Shown piece by piece: positions 5,669-7,713 of a stretch of 7,713 nt of DNA (positions are counted from its first letter, which is position 1; the number at the start of each line of letters is the position of its first letter). A program made the translations under genes and the position numbers. Source of the stretch: Solobacterium sp. (GTDB lineage Bacteria; Bacillota_I; Bacilli_A; Erysipelotrichales; Erysipelotrichaceae). Below the pieces are notes generated by a model that had not been told where the DNA came from, did not search any database, and saw only the letters and a list, made by a program, of their open reading frames with translations. The stretch covers positions 1-7,713 of the forward strand of contig JAEEHG010000094.1 in NCBI GenBank assembly GCA_016280695.1. Direction: 5' to 3'.

Positions 5669-6324
5669 TCCCCTTTCAGAAGAATCCGGATTGCTTCAAC
5701 AAAGCCCGTCTGGGTGATATCCCGCGGTTCGAAATGCAGAATCTGGAAAACAACCTGCATGACCGTGCCGATACCGAACACCGCAATCAGCGTGCCGATG
5801 CCGACCGGCGCCCCCAGCAGCCAGCCGATGGTGAACACCGCGACCAGGATCACCGTCTGCACCACCCCGATCGGGATTTTCGTAAACCGCTTGCCAAGGC
5901 CGACCATCAGGGTATCACGGGGTCCGAAGCCCAGGCCTGCCCCCATATAGAAATACTGTCCGACAGCCATCAGGGTCATGCCGGCCACCAGCACCAGCAC
6001 CCCGCTCCAGATATGCGCCTGCAGCGGAATCAGGCCGGTCTTCAGGATCAGGTCGGTGAAGTTGCCGACCAGCAACGCGTCCAGCACCGTGCCCCAGCCG
6101 ATCTTTTCCTTCATCAGCAGGTCAATCAGGACAATGGCCAGGCTGATGGTCACATGCACCGTACCGAATGAGAACGGCAGGTGCTTGGATATGCCGACGG
6201 AAAGTGTCTCCCATGGCGCCATGCCGATATTGCTCTGCATTTCCAGGGCTACCCCGATGGAGAAGACAAACAGTCCGAAGACTGTCCGGATCAGGTTTTT
6301 CAGGATTAGTGTTCTTGTTTTCAT
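5665..6324 (-). CDS. YczE/YyaS/YitT-family integral membrane protein
   Basis: A 219-residue polytopic membrane protein of the YczE/YyaS/YitT group, which has no established biochemical activity (B. subtilis yczE lies beside sfp). About five to six hydrophobic spans are visible. The family's key motifs are GMAPWETLSVG (34-44) and GLGFGPRDTLMVGL (130-143). These two resemble each other and lie about 98 residues apart. GWGTVLDALLVG (77-88) and the later GIGTLIAVFGIG (175-186) repeat with the same offset, so the protein appears to be an internal duplication. The ATG at 6322-6324 has a modest GGGGG site 7 bases upstream. The stop overlaps the first ATG of the CDF gene, so the two are probably translated together and may share a role at the membrane. 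The family is clear; the function is unknown and I assign none. Confidence 0.88.
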   Translation of the reverse strand: MKTRTLILKNLIRTVFGLFVFSIGVALEMQSNIGMAPWETLSVGISKHLPFSFGTVHVTISLAIVLIDLLMKEKIGWGTVLDALLVGNFTDLILKTGLIPLQAHIWSGVLVLVAGMTLMAVGQYFYMGAGLGFGPRDTLMVGLGKRFTKIPIGVVQTVILVAVFTIGWLLGAPVGIGTLIAVFGIGTVMQVVFQILHFEPRDITQTGFVEAIRILLKGE

Positions 6325-6351
6325 GCTGCATCCCCCAGGTTATTCCGCTAT

Positions 6352-6380
6352 ATTCTAGCAAATGAAAAGGCGGCCGCAAA
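6352..6380 (-). promoter_or_regulatory. Candidate promoter of the YczE-like / CDF unit
   Basis: Minus-strand TTTGCG (6380-6375) and TAGAAT (6357-6352) with a 17-base spacer would start transcription about 20 bases before the ATG at 6324. The -35 box falls exactly in the loop of the preceding gene's terminator. The -35 is weak, so this is tentative. Confidence 0.35.
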
Positions 6381-6387
6381 GCCGCCT
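6365..6387 (-). terminator. Intrinsic terminator after the alpha-galactosidase gene
   Basis: In the transcript, AGGCGGC (6387-6381) pairs perfectly with GCCGCCU (6374-6368) around a 6-base loop, followed by UUU and further U-rich sequence (UUUCAUUUG). It starts 9 bases after the stop codon (6396-6398), so the galactosidase message ends here. Confidence 0.85.
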
Positions 6388-6395
6388 GCCCTGTT

Positions 6396-7713
6396 TCAGT
6401 CTTTTCTTGTCAGACAGCTGACATCAAGTTCCTGCCGCTGCCCGTCGAGTTCATAGCTGACAACTGCCCGGTCCGGGTCATACTCGACATCCACCGCCGC
6501 GGTCAGCCGGCGCAGATCCCGGTACTGCTGCCGCTGGGCGGGAGTGTATCTGGACGGATCGTCCGAGATCATCCATACCCCATCCAGCAGGGCATCCAGC
6601 CGGGCCAGCGTATCCTTGGTCAAAGCATCGAGTTTCAGATTCTCCTCCCGCAGGAAGAAGACATCGGAGTCACAAATGTATGCCCGGCTGTTAAGCATCC
6701 GCCGGGAAAGAATGTTGCCGACGGCCTGCTTGGTTGACACCCGTTCACGGTGTGCCCACTGCATATACCGCTTGTCATTCCAGTCCAGTGAAACATCACA
6801 GGAGATACGGCAGTATTCAAACTGCCCGAAAGCCGGCATGACCGGCACGCCGCAGCCGAGAATCAGGTGATCCCCGCACCACTTCCGCAGCAGGTCCACT
6901 GCCCGGTACATCCGCCCGGCCCGGGTCTCCCTTTCATTTCCGAAGGTCGCGGCCGCGTACAGGAAATCGAGTTTGACCAGGTCGAAGCCCCACTCGTCAA
7001 AGACCCTGTGAAATACGCCTTCCAGATAGGTCTGCACTTCCGGAATATCGATGTCCAGCCCGTAGAACCCGCTCCAGTTGCTGCCGCAGGCCCAGGGTTT
7101 GCCATCCTTTTTGATGAACCAGTCCGGATGGTTTTTGAACAGGGCCGAATCCTTTTCCGCCGCGAACGGGGCCAGCCAGAGACCGGCCCGGAAACCGTTG
7201 GCGTGAATCAGATCCGCCATCTCCTTCATGCCGTTGGGGAACTTCTTCCCGTCCGGTTCCATCCAGTCGCCGATATGCGGTTCCCAGCCGTCATCAATCT
7301 GGAACAGATCCCCTTTTTCAAACAGGGAACGGCACCCGAACAGGGCATCCCGGATGGACTTCTCGCTGATATCCTGGAAGGTATTGTACCAGCTGGAGTA
7401 ACCGGCAATTTCCTTTTCTGTCCGGGGCTTGATGTTGAGTTCCGCAAACCAGCGGTCATAAACTTCACGTTCCGTGCCGGACGTGATCAGCAGCTCAAAC
7501 AAGGCCATGCGGCCGCCGGCAACCCGCAGTCCGCCGCAGTCCCGCCGCACTGTAAGCAGTTTTGTGCTGTGATCATACTCAAACATCGTGTAGCCCAGTT
7601 CACGTTCATTGAGCGAACCGAAGAACCGGTAGAAGCGCCCCTTGCGGAACGTGCACCAGGAGAAACCATGCAGGAATCCCCTTTTAAACGGGTATTCATT
7701 GAAGTGATAATCA
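6396..7713 (-). CDS. Alpha-galactosidase, GH36 family (partial, N-terminus beyond right edge)
   Basis: The last 438 residues of a glycoside hydrolase family 36 enzyme, which removes terminal alpha-galactose from sugars such as melibiose or raffinose. The frame is open to base 7712, so the true start lies outside. The internal ATG at 7584-7586 is not the start, since upstream codons (HGFSWCTFRKGRFYRFFG) continue the protein. In-window numbering: GYSSWYN at 104-110, QIDDGW with the paired Asp at 140-141, and KLDFLYAA with probable nucleophile D249. RISCDVSLDW carries probable acid/base D306, 57 residues on, close to the spacing in Thermotoga TmGalA. The KLDFLYAA form and the short C-terminal domain resemble compact bacterial enzymes of about 500-550 residues, unlike the 700-residue KWDMNR type. 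There is no secretion signal in the visible part, so cellular location is undecided. It ends at its own terminator. Substrate specificity is not determinable here. Confidence 0.9.
   Translation of the reverse strand, partial: DYHFNEYPFKRGFLHGFSWCTFRKGRFYRFFGSLNERELGYTMFEYDHSTKLLTVRRDCGGLRVAGGRMALFELLITSGTEREVYDRWFAELNIKPRTEKEIAGYSSWYNTFQDISEKSIRDALFGCRSLFEKGDLFQIDDGWEPHIGDWMEPDGKKFPNGMKEMADLIHANGFRAGLWLAPFAAEKDSALFKNHPDWFIKKDGKPWACGSNWSGFYGLDIDIPEVQTYLEGVFHRVFDEWGFDLVKLDFLYAAATFGNERETRAGRMYRAVDLLRKWCGDHLILGCGVPVMPAFGQFEYCRISCDVSLDWNDKRYMQWAHRERVSTKQAVGNILSRRMLNSRAYICDSDVFFLREENLKLDALTKDTLARLDALLDGVWMISDDPSRYTPAQRQQYRDLRRLTAAVDVEYDPDRAVVSYELDGQRQELDVSCLTRKD

Overview
The window is a compact stretch of bacterial chromosome in which every supported gene lies on the minus strand, so it reads right to left. 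The strong AGGAGG-type ribosome binding sites, a guanine-class purine riboswitch, a BMP-type lipoprotein and short or overlapping gene junctions point to a Bacillota (Firmicutes) organism. Base composition is fairly GC-rich for that phylum. I cannot name the genus from sequence alone; a gut-type Erysipelotrichia or Clostridia member is a guess.

Right part (about 7713 to 4500). The C-terminal 438 residues of a GH36 alpha-galactosidase run in from the right edge and end at a clear intrinsic terminator (6365-6387). Next is a two-gene unit: a YczE/YitT-like membrane protein, then a cation diffusion facilitator that overlaps it by 4 bases. This facilitator has the N/D/D/D metal-site pattern associated with manganese exporters and an extended cytoplasmic tail. 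The unit ends at another intrinsic terminator (4500-4532).

Left part (about 4480 to 1). This is a purine-nucleoside ABC uptake operon in the order lipoprotein receptor (BMP family), double ATPase, permease 1, permease 2 (cut by the left edge). Its leader of about 220 nt carries a well-formed guanine riboswitch aptamer (4365-4433), two further hairpins and an intrinsic terminator (4245-4289) just upstream of the receptor's ribosome binding site. The likely logic is that intracellular guanine or hypoxanthine closes the leader and shuts off nucleoside import; the riboswitch in turn supports a guanosine/inosine-type substrate. A perfect 14-bp hairpin sits between the receptor and ATPase genes and may set the receptor-to-transporter ratio. 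The three transporter genes after it overlap by 1 and 4 bases, suggesting translational coupling.

No mobile element, CRISPR array, tRNA or rRNA was seen. The most interesting material is the riboswitch leader with its repeated switching segments, the asymmetric ATPase sites, and the membrane-protein/metal-exporter pair.
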